Positions 32,436-43,050 of a stretch of DNA of 64,000 nucleotides are shown here, in pieces. The position numbers were made by a program, and so were the translations under genes. Position 1 is the first letter of the stretch; the number at the start of each line of letters is the position of its first letter. The stretch covers positions 27,442,830-27,506,829 of the forward strand of contig NC_091303.1 of NCBI RefSeq assembly GCF_038502225.1. Direction: 5' to 3'. The stretch comes from Cherax quadricarinatus (taxonomy: Eukaryota; Arthropoda; Malacostraca; Decapoda; Parastacidae). The notes beneath the pieces were generated by a model that was not told the origin of the DNA, made no database searches, and saw nothing but the letters and a program-made list of their open reading frames with translations.

Positions 32436-33768
32436 CAGGGCAACATGGGTTTAGAACAGGTCGCTCCTGTCTGTTTCAACTATTGGATCACTACGACAAG
32501 GTCCAAGATGCACTAGAAGACAAAAAGAATGCAGATGTAATATATACAGACTTTGCAAAAGCCTTCGACAAGTGTGACCATGGCGTAATAGCGCACAAAA
32601 TGCGTGCTAAAGGAATAACGGGAAAAGTCGGTCGATGGATCTATAATTTCCTCACTAACAGAACACAGAGAGTAGTAGTCAACAGAGTAAAGTCCGAGGC
32701 AGCTACGGTGAAAAGCTCTGTTCCACAAGGCACAGTACTTGCTCCCATCTTGTTCCTCATCCTCATATCTGACATAGACAAGGATGTCAGCCACAGCACC
32801 GTGTCTTCCTTTGCAGATGACACCCGAATCTCCATGACAGTGTCTTCCATTGCAGAGACACTGCAAGGCTCCAGGCGGACATCAACCAAATCTTTCAGTG
32901 GGCTGCAGAAAACAATATGATGTTTAACGATGAGAAATTTAAATTACTCAGATATGGTAAACACGAGGAAATTAAATCGTCATCAGAGTACAAAACAAAT
33001 TCTGGCCACAAAATAGAACGAAACACCAACGTCAAAGACCTGGGAGCGATCATGTCGGAGGATCTCACCTTCGAGGACCATAACATTGTATCAATCGCAT
33101 CTGCTAGAAAAATGACAGGATGGATAATGAGAACCTTCAAAACTAGGGATGCCAAGCCCATGATGACACTCTTCAGGTCACTTGTTCTATCTAGGCTGGA
33201 ATATTGCTGCACACTAACAGCACCTTTCAAGGCAGGTAAAATTGCCGACCTAGAAAATGTACAGAGAACTTTCACGGCGCGCATAACGGAGATAAAACAC
33301 CTCAATTACTGGGAGCGCTTGAGGTTCCTAAACCTGTATTCCCTGGAATGCAGGCGAGAGAGATACATGATTATATACACCTGGAAAATCCTAGAGGGAC
33401 TAGTACCGAACTTGCACATGAAAATCACTCACTACGAAAGCAAAAGACTTGGCAGACGATGCAACATCCCCCCAATGAAAAGCAGGGGTGTCACTAGCAC
33501 GTTAAGAGACCGCACAATAAGTGTCAGGGGCCCGAGACTGTTCAACTGCCTTCCAGCATACATAAGGGGGATTACCAACAGACCCCTGGCAGTCTTCAAG
33601 CACCTAAAGTCGGTTCCTGACCAGCCGAGCTGTGGCTCGTACGTTGGTTTGTGTGCAGCCAACAGTAACAGTCTGGTTGATCAGGCTCTGATCCACCAGG
33701 AGGCCTGGTCACGGACCGGGCCGCGGGGGCGTTGACCCCCGGAATTCTCTCCAGGTAAACTCCAGGTA
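32436..33768 (+). pseudogene. LINE-A copy F, RT half
   Basis: Starts in RT at QGQHGFRTGRSCLFQLLDHY and keeps YTDFAKAFDKCDHG, PQGTVLAPILF and SFADDTRISMT. Two extra bases near 32855 (GCAGAGACACTGC where other copies have GCAGACACTGC) break the frame; the second frame (32917-33735) carries the rest to TGPRGR. Fifteen bases are missing at 33600 between two CAAG repeats. Ends with the stem-loop and (CTCCAGGTAA)n tail. It sits exactly where the inverted and direct halves of LINE-I copy 2 meet. Confidence 0.9.
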
Positions 33769-33776
33769 ATAGGTAT

Positions 33777-34351
33777 GGTAAGATTGTGGACAGTGGAGTC
33801 AGAGTGCACATGCTGTGGATTCCATCTCACATTGGTCTTCAGATGCATGATAGAACTGATAAATTGGCTAAGCTGTATGCTTTCAAAGAGGGGGTAGATT
33901 ACAATCTTGGGTTGTCAGTTAGCAGTTTGAGAACAATAATACGAAAAGAACTTCAAATGAACTTTATTGACTTAAGACTTAGGGAGATTGACACAAGTCA
34001 GCCCATCTATCATCATTCCATCATGCAGGAGGAGCCACATGTCTATGGTGCATCCAACAAAATAAGCAGACTCTTGGATGTCACTACTGCCCCGCTCCGG
34101 CTGGGTTACAAGTATCTTCGGCAGGTTAAATCACCACCACCAGATGTAGACCAAACGAAATGTAAACTTTGCCAGATGGACTATTGTCACACCTTGCGTC
34201 ATTATGTCCTGGAGTGTGATCAGATTAATGAATTTAGAAACAACTCACTCAGAAATGTTCAAGAAATGGCAAAGTATTTTATCCACAGTGGTATATTACA
34301 GACCATTCTGGAGAAATACCCTGACTTTGCTAGCTGTAAATAATGCATTAC

Positions 34352-34352
<1 letters not shown>
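33777..34352 (+). pseudogene. LINE-I copy 2, direct 3' segment
   Basis: The plus strand continues LINE-I from about 18146: RIVDSGVRVHMLWIPSHIGL through the RNase H end, CKLCQMDYCHTLRHYVLEC, and a full C-terminus to the stop near 34343 (YPDFASCK). It gives the undamaged version of the site where the LTR element landed in copy 1 and of the 26 bases lost there. It ends in CATTACCA and (TG)n. Confidence 0.88.

Positions 34353-34401
<49 letters not shown>
34353..34401. repeat. (TG)n microsatellite between converging LINE 3' ends
   Basis: About 24 TG units join the LINE-I 3' end (plus strand, left) to the LINE-B 3' end (minus strand, right), as at 23051-23097. Confidence 0.95.
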
Positions 34402-34403
<2 letters not shown>

Positions 34404-34446
34404 CACCTATTTGTACTCACCTATTTGTGGTTGCAGGGGTCGAGTC

Positions 34447-37287
34447 TTAGCTCCTGGCCCCTGCCTCCACTACGTCATTTTCTAGGCTATTCCACTGCCT
34501 GACAACTCTATGACTGAAGAAATACTTCTTAATATCTCTCTGACTCATTTGTGTCTTCAGCTTCCAATTGTGGCCTCTTGTTTCTGTGTCCCCTCCCTGG
34601 AACATCCTGTCTTTGTCCACCTTGTCTATTCCACGCAGTATTTCATATGTCGTTATCATGTCTCCCCTGACCCTCCTGTCCTCCAGTGTCGTCAGGCCGA
34701 TTTCCCTTAATCTTTCTTCATAGGACATTCCCCTTAGCTCTGGAACTAACCTTGTTGCAAACCTTTGTACTTTCTCTAGTTTCTTGACGTGCTTTATCAA
34801 GTGCGGGTTCCAAACAGGTGCTGCATACTCCAGTATGGGCCTGACATACACGGTGTACAGTGTCTTGAACGATTCCTTACTAAGGTATCGGAATGCTGTT
34901 CTCAGGTTTGCCAGGCGCCCATATGCTGCAGCAGTTATCTGGTTGATGTGTGCTTCCGGAGACATGCTCGGTGTTATACTCACCCCAAGATCTTTCTCCT
35001 TGAGTGCGGTTTGCAGTCTTTGGCCACCTAGCCTATACTCTGCCTGTGTTCTTCTGTGCACTTCCCCTATCTTCATGACTTTGCATTTGGCAGGATTAAA
35101 TTCGAGAAGCCATTTGCTGGATCAGGTGTCCAGTCTGTCCAAGTCTCTTTGAAGTCCTGCCTGGTCCTCATCTGATTTAATTCTCCTCATTAACTTCACA
35201 TCATCTGCAAACAGGGACACTTCTGAGTCTAACCCTTCCATCATGTCGTTCACATATACCAAAAATAGCACTGGTCCTAGGACTGACCCCTGTGGGACCC
35301 CGCTCGTCACAGGTGCCCACTGTGATACATCATTACGTACCATGACTCGTTGTTGCCTCCCTGTCAGGTATTCTCTGATCCATTGCAGTGCCCTTCCTGT
35401 TATATGTGCCTGATGCTCTAGCTTCTGCACTAATCTCTTGTGAGGAACTGTGTCAAAGGCCTTCTTGCAGTCCAAGAAGATGCAATCAACCCACCCCTCT
35501 CTCTCGTGTCTTACTTCTGTTATTTTATCATAAAACTCCAGAAGGTTTGTGACACAGGATTTGCCTTCCATGAATCTGTGCTGGTTGGCATTTATACTCT
35601 TGTTCCGTTCCAGGTGCTCCACTACTCTCCTCCTGATAATCTTCTCCATAACTTTGCATTCTATACACATCAATGACACAGGTCTATAGTTTAGTGCCTC
35701 TTTTCTGTCTCCTTTTTTAAAAATGAGAACTACATTTGCCGTCTTCCATACCTCAGGTAGTTGCCCAGTTTCCAGGGACGTGTTGAAGATTGTGGTAAGT
35801 GGCACACACAACATATCTGCTCCCTCTCTAAGGACCCAAGGGGAGATGTTGTCCGGTCCCATTGCCTTAGAGGTGTCGATGTCCCTTAGCAGTTTCTTTA
35901 CCTCCTCCTCATCTGTATGTATGTCGTCCAACACTTGTTGGTGTATTCCTTGCTGGTGTCCCCATCTGGTCTGTCCCCCCAGAGGCCTTCCTGTCTCTAC
36001 CGTAAATACTTCCTTAAATCTCGTGTTGAGCTCCTCACATACCTCTTGATCGTTTCTTGTGAGTTCTCCGCCTTCTTTCCTCAGCCTTATCACCTGGTCC
36101 TTGACTGTTGTCTTCCTCCTAATGTTGCTATACAGCAGTTTCGGGTCAGATTTGACTTTCGATGCTATGTCGTTTTCATACTGTCGCTGGGCCTCCCTCC
36201 TTATCTGTGCATACTCGTTTCTGGCTCTTCTACTAATCTCCTTGTTTTCCTGGGTCCTATGCCTCCTGTACCTTTTCCATTCTCTGTTGCACTTAGTTTT
36301 TGCCTCCCTACACTTTCGGGTAAACCAAGGACTCGTTTTGGTCTTCCTATTATTTCTGTTTCCCTTGGGAACAAACCTTTCCTCTGCCTCCTTGCACTTT
36401 GTTGCCACATATTCCATCATCTCATTTACTGATTTTCCTACCATTTCTCTGTCCCACTGAACCTCCTGCAGGAAGTTTCTCATACCTGTGTAGTCCCCCC
36501 TTTTATAGTTTGGCCTGTCCCCTTCAGTTCCTGTTACCTTCTCCACTTGTAACTCTACTTTATAATCAAAACTCAGAACCACGTGATCGCTAGCTCCAAG
36601 GGGCCTCTCGTAAGTGATGTCCTCAATGTCTGAACTGCTCAGGGTGAACACAAGATCCAGTCTTGCTGGCTCATCCTCCCCTCTCTCTCTGGTAGTGTCC
36701 CTGACATGTTGATGCATGAGGTTTTCAAGTACCACATCCATCATCTTGGCTCTCCATGTTTCGGGACCCCCATGTGGCTCCAGGTTTTCCCAGTCAATCT
36801 CCCTGTGGTTGAAATTGCCGATTACCAGTAACTTTGCTCTGCTTGAGTGAGCTCTTCTTGCCACCTCAGCCAGTGTGTCCACCATCACCCTGTTGTTTTC
36901 TTCATACTCCTCTCTTGGCCTCCTGCAGTTCTGTGGTGGGTTATACATCACTCCAATGACTACTTTATGTTCTCCGGACTGAATTGTACCTACAGTGCAG
37001 TCTCTTTCTCCAATCATGTCCATGCGTTCCATTTCCTCAAATCCCCATCGGTGTTTTATGAGCAGTGCAACCCCTCCTCCCCCTCTACTCCTTTTATCTT
37101 TCCTCAGGATCTGATATCCCATTGGGAAGATTGTGTCTGTTATTGTCTCAGCGAGTTTTGTTTCTGTGACTGCTATGATGTCTGGGGATTTCTCACTGAT
37201 TCTTTCGTTCCACTCCTCATGTTTATTCGTTATTCCATCTGCGTTTGTGTACCAAACCTTCAGTTTCTTTTCTATCATTGTGGTCAT
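34447..37287 (-). pseudogene. LINE-B ORF2: endonuclease and RT with one in-frame stop
   Basis: 946 codons from ATG 37287 (MTTMIEKKLKVWYTNADG). Endonuclease: TNADGITNKHEEW, VTETKLAE, LLVIGNFNHREIDW and GASDHVVLS; the usual GDFN is GNFN here. RT: KAMGPDNISPWVL, NYRPVSLMCIECKVMEKI, FLDCKKAFDTVPHK, GVPQGSVLGPVLF and SLFADDVKLM. The frame is unbroken except for a TGA at 35122-35124 between LDRLDT and SSKWLLEFNP, in the otherwise conserved stretch after FADD. The downstream part (EYAAPVWNPHLIKHVKKLEK, REIGLTTLEDRRVRGDMI, RVVRQWNSLENDVV) is intact to the stop at 34447. A recently silenced copy. Confidence 0.9.
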
Positions 37288-37439
37288 GCAAGAATATTGG
37301 GGTTGGGAAAGTGAAAGCCTTGGTGGGGGCCTATATGGGGCTGTGGTGTAGGTGGGGTGGGGTCAGAATGCCCATAAGGGACAGCTGTTGGGGGTGAGGT
37401 TTGTGATATGGGGGTTGGTGGCAGAGGGAACAGTGAGTG

Positions 37440-38492
37440 GGTTGTAGTATAGGTTGCTCAGTTGCGTTGGGAATGTCGCGGTTGGAGTCTTTTGGTGGGG
37501 GATTCTGTGGGGTTTGTTTGCCCTTCCTCCTGTGTCTGGGTCCTGCTCATCTTTGTCATTGCCTCTCGTTCCTCCTTGCATCTCTGTACCCTCTCTTTCA
37601 GTGTAGTCCTTTCTTCTTGTGTTCTGTCGCGGTCGAGGTATACTCTCTGATACCCCTGTTTGTCCCTCAGTCTCTTACAGAATCCTGATTCGAACTGATT
37701 CTTCCTTGAAAATTACTTTGACAGGCCGTATCCTTCCACTCGCAAACCACCCAATTCTCTGAAAATTTGTCACCTGGGTCATATCGCCCTCACCTATTGT
37801 TTTCATGATACCTTCAATCATTTTTTTCTCCTCCTGTTTTATTTCTTCAAAGTTGTCCCCCTTGGCTTCTTGGAGCCCGTACACAAAAACTGACCTCGCC
37901 CTTTCCTCCTCCCACTGAGTCTCCATCTGCTTCCTCTGAGGCATTTTATTTCCTTCCATTGACATGTTCTTGCCTTCAGTCCCTGTTATATCTGAAACTT
38001 CTATTCTCAGTGAACTGTCTTTCATGACCAGATGTCCCTTGCTACTGCAGTTGGCTGTTAGAGTCTCTGCATATAGCATACCTTCATTGTCTTCGGACCT
38101 GTCATTTGATCTTAGTGTGCTCCTCGTCTTTTCCCTGGCTCCAGGTGGGTCTGATAGGGCCTTCACGTATGGCATGTCTCCTTTGTTGCTTACCGTCCCC
38201 TTGTCTGCGCCTGACATTGAATTTCCTGATGTCACATCTGAATTGTCATTTGTCTCTCTAATCTGTTTCAGGCTTTGCAGTTTCTCTTCTAAGCACTGTA
38301 TCCTAGCTTCTGCTGCTAAGACCTGTACTTCCAACTTCCTGCACTCTTCAGCTATCTGCTCCTCCATTTTCTTACCAAGCTCTACTATCTTCCTTCCCCA
38401 CTCTTCCTCCCTTTTTTGGAGCTCTAACTCCCAGTCTTTCCTCCTGGTTCGTCCACCAGATCTCTGGTTTTCCGTCCTCTAGGGCCACCCAT
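37440..38492 (-). pseudogene. LINE-B ORF1, coiled-coil RNA-binding-type protein, frameshifted
   Basis: Candidate start ATG 38492 (MGGPRGRKTRDLVDEPG). About one base of shift near 38447 moves the reading into the frame KDWELELQKREEEWGRKIVE, which leads directly into MEEQIAEECRKLEVQVLAAE (38367). The N-terminal third is a strong coiled coil. A compact region SVFVYGLQEAKGDNFEEIKQ to VKVIFKEESVRIRI (37900-37680) resembles the RNA-binding core of LINE ORF1 proteins. A further shift near 37678 is needed to reach KQGYQRVYLDRDRTQEERTT, after which a basic and Pro/Gln-rich tail ends near 37440. Expected role: trimeric RNA chaperone for the LINE RNA; inferred from layout. Confidence 0.7.
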
Positions 38493-38499
38493 TTTTTTT

Positions 38500-38661
38500 T
38501 TCTTACCACAGACAGAAGGCTAGAGGAGGGAGAGGGTGAGAGGGGGAGAGAGAAAGGGTAGAAAGAGGGAGAGAGAGGAGAGAGTATGGGGGTGAGGGAT
38601 AAGACCAAGGGGGAGAGAGAAACGTGAGGGGGGAGAGAAAGGGTAGAGAGAGGGAGAAAGA

Positions 38662-38699
<38 letters not shown>

Positions 38700-38816
38700 A
38701 AGGAGGGTGAGGGAGAAGGCTGTGAGAGGGAGAAATGCGAGGGAGGGGTAGAAATATAGAAAAAGGGAGATGGAGAGAGAAGCCTATAGAGAGAGAGGAG
38801 GGTGAGGGATAGGGTT

Positions 38817-38864
<48 letters not shown>

Positions 38865-39025
38865 GGGGAAGGGGAGGGAAAAAGGCTATGAGAGAGATAA
38901 ACGCGAGGGAGGGGGAGAGAGAAAGATAGGAGGGAGGAGGGAGTGAAGGCAAGAGCGGGGGAGGGGAACGGTCTGTGGGGGAGGGAAAGGTCTGTGGGGG
39001 GGTGGGGGGACGCGGTCAAATTCCA
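38500..39025. repeat. (GA)n-rich low-complexity tract
   Basis: About 500 bp of almost pure purine on the plus strand: GAGAGGGAGA-type repeats with (GA)n runs at 38655-38690 and 38828-38862. The minus-strand Ser/Leu/Pro frame is only its translation. Confidence 0.92.
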
Positions 39026-39057
39026 AGGATCAGCTGAGTGAATGAGTGGGTGTGTGT

Positions 39058-39106
39058 ACTCACCTAGTTGTGGTTTCAGGGGTCGAGACTCAGCTCCTGG
39101 CCCCGA
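39058..39106 (-). mobile_element. LINE-B 3' end, about 49 bp, within (GT)n
   Basis: ACTCACCTAGTTGTGG, GGGGTCGAGACTCAG and CTCCTGGCCCC match the LINE-B terminus (34401-34460, inverse complement). GT-rich DNA lies on both sides. Confidence 0.7.
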
Positions 39107-39145
39107 GTGTGTATGTGTGTGCGTGCGTGTGTGTGAGCACGTCAG

Positions 39146-39232
<87 letters not shown>

Positions 39233-39400
39233 TGTGTGTGTTTGTGTGTGTATGTGTGGGTGTGTGTATGTGTGGGAGTGTGTGTGTGTGGGTGTGTGTG
39301 TGTGGGTGTGTGGGCGTGCATGTGTGTGTGTGTGTGTGCATGTATGGGTGTGCGTGCTTGTGTGTATGCATATATTTGTACTCTTGTGTGTCCTCCAAAA
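39107..39400. repeat. (GT)n microsatellite
   Basis: Pure GT from about 39147 to 39228, then GT with TTTG, GGTG and GCATG interruptions. Confidence 0.95.
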
Positions 39401-39871
39401 TTTGCACCAGTCAACTATAGTGATAATATAGCATTTATTGTGGTGGAGACGGGAAAAAAAATAGAAAAGCTAGATACAGCGATTGATAAACAAGGGTTGA
39501 GGTCGACCGTTCGTCATTGTAGGAGTGCCAGCAGTCACCGGCTCTTCAACACGCAAGTTATACTTTTGTATCAATCAAATCACATATTACTCGGGAAGAT
39601 AATTTCCAGTAGATCCTTCATGTGTTAGCTCAAATCACCGACCAGTATGGTTTAAATAAGTGACCCACTGATCAGATCAGATAGACTGGTCCGAACCCTT
39701 GACTGGTCCGAACCCTTGACTGGTCCGAACCCTTGACTGGTCCGAACCCTTGACTGGTCCGAACCCTGGACTGGTTTCAAACGGTTTCGTTGTGCACTAC
39801 CTAGCAGGTTATTAATAGAATATTCAAGAGGTTGCTAGTAGAATTGCAGTAAATCAACCATTCAAATCATT
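39401..39871 (+). other. LINE-A copy G 5' flank, with 17-bp tandem repeat
   Basis: Non-coding sequence upstream of ORF1. ACTGGTCCGAACCCTTG (17 bp) is repeated five times at about 39688-39772, the last unit imperfect. It may be the 5' UTR of LINE-A, since ORF1 follows at once; no other copy here reaches this far, so this cannot be checked within the window. Confidence 0.5.
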
Positions 39872-41130
39872 ATGAAGCTGTGTGTAGTCTGTGGTCAGTC
39901 AAACAAACGGGCTTCCACATGCATAAATTGTCATTTTTGTGGAAATTGGTGTCACGCCCCTTGTGCAAATATCCAAGAACTAGCTACAAGTAGTATTAAA
40001 ACAGGGAAGTGTTTTTGGGTATGCCCAAATGAGATAAATTTGTGGACTAAAATCACAAGGGTATTAAAAGAGGTCAACATCAAAGCTGCTTTCATAGAAA
40101 ACCTGGAAGCTTTCTACAACAGATGGGAACATAAAAAGTCTGGGCTGAATGGTACTGCCCTTGATACTGGCCATGTAGTCAGAAACTGTAAGGCTGGAGA
40201 TGATGTCCTGGTAGTCAGTAAATGGGGGGCTGATAGTGCTGTCCTGGGAGACAGTAATGGTGAAGCTGGAGGTGCTGTCCTGGGAGACAGTAATGGTGAA
40301 GCTGGAGGTGCTGTCCTGGGAGACAGTAATGGTGAAGCTGGAGATGCTGTCCTGGGAGACAGTAATGGTGAAGCTGGAGATGCTGTCCTGGGAGACAGTA
40401 ATGGTGAAGCTGGAGATTTTGTCCAGGTAGTCGGGAATTATACGCAGGAAGGAATACATATAAATGACCTCATAGGGGACAGGAGCCATAGTAGGGAAAC
40501 AAGTGTAGTCAAAGATAAGATAAAACCAATATTGCAAACTAGAAATACAGCAGGAAATAGCAAACAAGAGGACTCCACTAGCAATAGTGAGGATATATTA
40601 CCAAAAACAACTGGTGGGAGCTCCATTGTTGGTGCTAGGGAGGATAGAAGTAAGACAGGGAAACATGCACCAACAGGGAATACAGTCACAGAAACCCAAG
40701 GCAAACGGAAACCAAGCCTGTGCACATACTATGCACTCGGTATCTGCTGGCATTGGAAATCTGGAAAAACAGATGGGACGTGCAACTATGACCACCCTAG
40801 AAAATGCCATGCCCATATGACAACAGGAAAATGCAAACTCCCTTCCTTTAAGCTTTTTCACCCTGAACTGTGTACCTCTTCAGTACAGGAAAGACTGTGC
40901 TATAACTTAAATTGCCAGGCATACCATCTAAAGGGGACAAAAAGATACGAAACATCCAGGCCATGGGAAAACCTGGGTAGCCACAGCCACTCAAGAGGGA
41001 GAGGTTTTTTAGTGCCAGGAAGGAAAAAAACTGGCAGGAAATGGCAGAAATCGTACACCAAATCCAGTCATTCCTGGAGTGGAACCACAGTCGATGGCCT
41101 CCACTCCAAACCAACAGATACAGATACTAA
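39872..41130 (+). pseudogene. LINE-A ORF1: PHD-like finger, 12-residue repeats and CCCH fingers
   Basis: ATG 39872 (MKLCVVCGQSNKRASTC). Residues 4-52 form a PHD-like finger (CVVC...CINCHFC...WCHAPC...CFWVC). Five 12-residue repeats (AVLGDSNGEAGG) follow at about 122-182. Three Cys/His clusters of CCCH type come next (CTYYALGIC with CNYDH; CHAHMTTGKC; CYNLNCQAYH). At a six-T run (41005-41010) the frame probably shifted: the alternative frame then gives RKEKNWQEMAEIVHQIQSFL, more protein-like than the annotated one, and ends with TAA at 41128. This TAA overlaps the ORF2 ATG as TAATG. RNA binding is the likely role; PHD-like fingers are known from CR1-type ORF1 proteins. Confidence 0.75.
40236..40415 (+). 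repeat. 36-bp coding minisatellite in LINE-A ORF1
   Basis: Five 36-bp units, (G/A)TGCTGTCCTGGGAGACAGT and so on, in frame. The units are nearly identical, so the expansion is recent. Confidence 0.92.
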
Positions 41131-42047
41131 TGCCGGAAAAAAAAATCCCCCCCAGTACCAACAATACCACCAGTCCGATAACATTCTTCTTTGCAAATAT
41201 ACAGGGTCTAAAGCCAGCAACAAACAACAAAATACCTTTCATCCGTGGACTGCTTGCAGAGGCAAAGGCAATGTTCGCGGCTTTCACTGAGACCCACATA
41301 AAGGATCACTTGGACAACGAAATATGGATCCCAGGTTACAACCTATACAGATGTGACAGAGTGAACAGGCAAAAGGGAGAGGTTGGCCTGTACATTGCAG
41401 AGTCACTTGTTTGCACAGAACTGCTAAATGCCTCAAATGATGTAGTGGAAGTTTTAGCAGTAAAGGTCGAGAACCAAAACCTAGTCATTGTGGTAATCTA
41501 CAAGCCTCCGGATGCAACATCCCAGCAATTCCAGGAACAGCTGTTAAAAATTGACCACTGTCTGGAAAACCTTCCAGCTCCTACACCCAACATCTTGCTC
41601 CTGGGAGATTTCAACTTAAGGCACCTAAAATGGAGGAATATAGCAAATAATATTGCTGCAATAATAACACCAGGAGGCAGCTCTGATGAAAACTCACACT
41701 CACGCGAGCTTTTAAATCTCTGCACAAAATTCAATTTAAACCAGCAAATAATAGAGCCTACTATACTGGAGAATACACTAGACCTCATCTTCACTAACAA
41801 TGATGATCTGATAAGAAATGTCACCATATCAAAAACAATATACTCAGATCACAACATAATTGAGGTTCAGTCATGTATGCGCGGAGCCCCAGACCGACAT
41901 AATGAGATTAGTCACGAGGGAGCATTCACCAAATTCAACTTCAATAACAAAAACATAAAGTGGGACCAAGTAAACCAAGTCCTAACCGATATAAGCTGGG
42001 AAGATATACTAAGCAACAGACCCCAACTTATGCCTAGAACAGATTAA
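41130..42047 (+). pseudogene. LINE-A ORF2, APE endonuclease part
   Basis: Start ATG 41130, sharing bases with the ORF1 stop (TAATG). Endonuclease boxes: FFFANIQGLKP, FTETHIKDH, EVGLYIAES, VIYKPPDA, LLLGDFNLRHLKW, LDLIFTNNDD and YSDHNIIEV. Two bases are lost at AGCAACAGACC (near 42016; copy A has AGCAACACAGACC), which ends the frame at 42047. The next frame (from 42052) carries on the same protein. Confidence 0.82.
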
Positions 42048-42670
42048 CTCGGTGGCACTCGATGTATGCACAAGGCTTATTCCTCTAAGAAAAAGGAGGA
42101 GTAGATGTAAAACAGAAAGAGACAGGCGCTCCAGTATTGGGCCCCTACTTAAACAAGATGGGTCCTACACAGATGACAGCAAGGAAATGAGTGAGCTACT
42201 CAAGTCCCAATATGACTTAGTTTTTAGCAAGCCGCTAACCAGACTGAGAGTCGAAGATCAAAATGATTTTTTTATGAGAGAGCCACAAAATTTGATTAAC
42301 ACAAGCCTATCCGATGTTATCCTGACGCCAAATGACTTCGAACAGGCGATAAATGACATGCCCATGCACTCTGCCCCAGGGCCAGACTCATGGAACTCTG
42401 TGTTCATCAAGAACTGCAAGAAGCCCCTATCACGAGCCTTTTCCATCCTATGGAGAGGGAGCATGGACACGGGGGTCGTCCCACAGTTACTAAAAACAAC
42501 AGACATAGCCCCACTCCACAAAGGGGGCAGTAAAGCAACAGCAAAGAACTACAGACCAATAGCACTAACATCCCATATCATAAAAATCTTTGAAAGGGTC
42601 CTAAGAAGCAAGATCACCACCCATCTAGAAACCCATCAGTTACACAACCCAGGGCAACATGGGTTTAGAA
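42048..42670 (+). pseudogene. LINE-A ORF2, RT first half
   Basis: Frame: LDVCTRLIPLRKRRSRCKTE, then after an internal deletion SIGPLLKQDGSYTDDSKEMS. Compared with copy A (6142-6359), about 218 bases are missing at CGCTCC/AGTATTG, with TCC as microhomology. RT boxes APGPDSWNSVFIKNC, PLHKGGSKATAKNYRPIALT and HNPGQHGFRT are present. The reading is cut at 42670 by the inserted fragment. Confidence 0.85.
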
Positions 42671-43050
42671 CTTCACGAATACCACCTGGTGGTTCACACT
42701 TACACTCGCTCACTCATTTGACCATAAACAGAAATATTAATCTCAGTCTTAATATAATGAATCCTGTGATACTCCAATACTGAAACTATATACTGTGCCA
42801 AAACAAAAGCATTCACATTGCTAAACTCACAAAATAGTATTTAGTCACTTAGCCATAATACCAACTTACCTCATAATTTGTAATATTTTACATTTAAGAA
42901 TAAAACTAAGTATGCCCGAAATGCCTAGCCATGCTAAGCGTTCTAGTGGTACACTCTGTAATCTCAATTTTACTACATGTTAAACCAAACAATAACCAAA
43001 TTTCTGTAAACTCAGCATTGTAATCCTTATGGAGAATAAACTTTGAATTT
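42671..43050 (+). mobile_element. LINE 3' UTR-like insertion in LINE-A copy G
   Basis: About 380 AT-rich bases with no frame, ending GAGAATAAACTTTGAATTTGAA. The same kind of tail (AATAAACATTTGAATTTG) precedes array II at 44860-44877. It splits GGGTTTAGAAC/AGGTCGCTCC, which is continuous in copies A and F. Likely the 3' end of another CR1/Jockey-type LINE; the parent element is not in the window. Confidence 0.6.

Larger units (their letters stand above)
34401..38492 (-). mobile_element. LINE-B: two-ORF LINE ending in (AC)n
   Basis: Minus strand: ORF1 (38492-37440), ORF2 (37287-34447), then a short 3' end with AAATAGGTGAGTAC twice and (AC)n. APE endonuclease plus RT without RNase H is the CR1/Jockey-type plan. 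Damage is light: one frameshift at each end of ORF1 and one in-frame stop in ORF2. The 5' UTR limit is not clear because GA-rich low-complexity DNA follows from 38500. Confidence 0.88.

Noticed and set aside
35122..38492. Host genes on the plus strand opposite LINE-B (frames at 35917-37314)
   Set aside because: They overlap conserved LINE-B coding sequence on the minus strand and show no domain of their own.
38372..39019. Ser/Leu/Pro-rich minus-strand ORF of 215 codons
   Set aside because: Mostly translation of the (GA)n-rich tract; only its last part overlaps true LINE-B ORF1 sequence, in another frame.
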